From an uncultured Kiritimatiellota bacterium (lineage in GTDB: Bacteria; Verrucomicrobiota; Kiritimatiellia; RFP12; UBA1067), in contig CAKURH010000058.1 of the NCBI GenBank assembly GCA_934675625.1, positions 1 through 23,149 on the forward strand: a stretch of 23,149 nt of DNA. The letters are read 5' to 3'. The translations under genes and the position numbers were made by a program. The notes below the pieces were generated by a model. The model was given only the letters and a program-made list of their open reading frames with translations, was not told where the DNA came from and ran no database searches. Shown here one piece after another: positions 22,096 to 23,149 of this stretch (positions within the stretch are counted from its first letter, which is position 1; each line of letters opens with the position of its first letter).

Positions 22096-23149
22096 GTGAC
22101 GGCGAAGGAACTGAAGGCCAGTATTCTTGACCTTTCCGTACGCGGCAAGCTCGTCCCGCAAGACCCGAACGACGAACCGGCATCCGTGCTGCTGGAGAAG
22201 ATCCGTGCCGAGAAGCGGAAACTTGTCAAGGCGGGCAAGATCAAGAAAGAGAAGAATCCTTCCGAGATCTACATCGCAGCAGACGGAAAGCCGTACGAAA
22301 AGTTCGCCGACGGTTCCGAAACCTGCATTGAGGACGAAATCCCATTTGAACTACCAAAAGGCTGGGCGTGGGCGAGGCTGGGGAGTATCGGACGATGGGG
22401 GAGCGGCGCGACACCAAACAAGGGAAACAAGGCATACTTTAATGGTGATATTCCTTGGTTGTTAACGGGCGATCTAAATGACGGCCATATTTTCCACGTT
22501 CCTAACACAATCACTAAACTGGCACTTGGCGAAACAGCTGTTCGCATTAACCCGATTGGCAGTGTCCTAATCGCAATGTATGGGGCAACGATTGGCAAAC
22601 TCGGCATTCTCGATATTGAAGCCACCACCAATCAAGCATGTTGTGCCTGCCAGCCGTATGGTGATGGCGTTTACAATGAATACTTATTTTGGTTCTTGTT
22701 TAGTCAACGAGAACAGTTCAAAAAACGGGGTGAAGGCGGGGCTCAACCGAACATCTCAAAAGAGAAAATTGTATCGACGTTAATACCGATACCCCCTCTT
22801 GCCGAGCAACAGCGAATTTGTGAGCTGATAGAGCGACTGGCCTCGAAGGTTGAAAATTATGCCGAGATAGAAAAGAAATTATCCGAATTTGAATCCACTT
22901 TCCCCGCGACCTTGAAAAAGTCTATCCTCCAATACGCCGTCGAAGGCAAGCTCGTCCCGCAAGACCCGAATGACGAACCGGCATCCGTGCTGGTCGAGCG
23001 CATCGCCGAGGAACGAAAGGCTTTGGTCAAGGCTGGCAAATTGAAGCGAGACAAGAGCGAGTCGGTCATTTTCCGTGGTTCCGATAGGCTGGCCTACGAG
23101 ACCCGGAACGGCGAAACCGTGTGCATCGAGGACGAGCTGCCGTTCAAGA
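22096..23149 (+). CDS. hsdS: type I specificity subunit, partial (3' end beyond window)
   Basis: Translation from GTG 22096, with AAGGAG at 22081-22086 (spacing 9), gives 351 codons with no stop before the window end. Residues 1 to ~84 form a conserved N-terminal region, ~85-235 the first target-recognition domain (LPKGWAWARLGSIGRWGSGA start, PIPPLAEQQRI end), ~236-330 the central coiled-coil region, and LPFK at the edge begins the second recognition domain. The N-terminal motif GKLVPQDPNDEPASVL recurs after the first domain. HsdS sets the bipartite DNA target of the complex. The first recognition domain is AT-richer (about 42-48% GC in two 60-bp samples) than its flanks (about 60%). Confidence 0.95.
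   Translation, partial: MTAKELKASILDLSVRGKLVPQDPNDEPASVLLEKIRAEKRKLVKAGKIKKEKNPSEIYIAADGKPYEKFADGSETCIEDEIPFELPKGWAWARLGSIGRWGSGATPNKGNKAYFNGDIPWLLTGDLNDGHIFHVPNTITKLALGETAVRINPIGSVLIAMYGATIGKLGILDIEATTNQACCACQPYGDGVYNEYLFWFLFSQREQFKKRGEGGAQPNISKEKIVSTLIPIPPLAEQQRICELIERLASKVENYAEIEKKLSEFESTFPATLKKSILQYAVEGKLVPQDPNDEPASVLVERIAEERKALVKAGKLKRDKSESVIFRGSDRLAYETRNGETVCIEDELPFK
22144..22191 (+). repeat. HsdS internal direct repeat, copy 1
   Basis: A 48-bp block matching 22945-22992 at 47 of 48 bases, in the same reading frame and 801 bp apart. It encodes the start of the conserved region before target-recognition domain 1. Confidence 0.9.
22945..22992 (+). repeat. HsdS internal direct repeat, copy 2
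   Basis: The second copy lies in the central conserved region before target-recognition domain 2; the single difference from copy 1 is a synonymous Asn codon change (AAC to AAT). Homologous exchange between copies could swap or delete the recognition domain between them. Confidence 0.9.

Overview
The window is GC-rich, almost entirely coding, and reads as an anaerobic, carbohydrate-degrading bacterium. It carries an oxygen-sensitive glycyl radical enzyme with its activase, a XylR-type sugar regulator, a secreted protein with autotransporter-type (PATR-like) repeats, a secreted GH20-like protein, a Gfo/Idh/MocA oxidoreductase and a sugar-phosphate SIS protein. That mix suggests a gut or sediment member of the PVC group (Kiritimatiellota, Lentisphaerota or Verrucomicrobiota). 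This is inferred from gene content; no rRNA or marker gene is present to prove it.

Layout. (1) Positions 1-479 hold no convincing gene, but include a nested inverted repeat at the very edge (4-66) and short GC-rich hairpins and repeats. (2) Positions 480-6262, minus strand, form a tightly coupled four-gene operon transcribed AGE-family sugar epimerase/isomerase -> glycyl radical enzyme (GRE) -> sodium:solute symporter -> radical-SAM GRE activase. Junctions are a 4-nt ATGA overlap, a 2-nt gap and a 1-nt gap. A XylR-type regulator (6391-7563, plus) is divergent from it across a promoter region with a perfect 15-bp palindrome. The GRE keeps the radical glycine loop (Gly690) and thiyl cysteine (Cys375), but its active-site loop reads GCNW, not the GCxE of known dehydratases and lyases. 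This makes a new reaction plausible and is my main candidate for an undescribed system. (3) A bidirectional terminator and a tRNA-Ala(GGC) follow. (4) Positions 7759-16840, minus strand, form a seven-gene co-directional block: MFS sugar transporter, TIM-barrel hydrolase-like protein, SIS sugar isomerase-domain protein, GH20-like secreted protein, secreted PATR-repeat protein, an unknown 266-aa protein and a Gfo/Idh/MocA oxidoreductase. It looks like a glycan or amino-sugar utilisation locus. A MITE-like inverted-repeat element (13401-13561) interrupts it, and two of its genes carry what look like in-frame sequence insertions. (5) Positions 17058-23149, plus strand, form a type I restriction-modification operon: hsdR, hsdM, a DUF1016/YhcG-type PD-(D/E)xK nuclease gene, and hsdS running off the window edge.

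How the genes work together (inference). In the first operon, a sodium-coupled importer would bring in a sugar-like compound, the epimerase would convert it, and the activated GRE would carry out an anaerobic radical elimination or cleavage, with the XylR-type protein sensing the sugar. In the second block, secreted GH20-like and repeat proteins would act outside the cytoplasmic membrane, with uptake by the MFS carrier and processing by the SIS, TIM-barrel and oxidoreductase proteins. The type I system is a defence module. Its HsdS carries a nearly perfect 48-bp internal repeat flanking an AT-richer target-recognition domain, which points to domain shuffling.

Promoter signals are unusually legible: TGGTATAAT or TGGTATACT extended -10 elements occur upstream of the epimerase, regulator, tRNA and hsdR genes. 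In two cases (regulator, MFS transporter) the start codon lies only 10 nt after the -10 box, implying nearly leaderless mRNAs.
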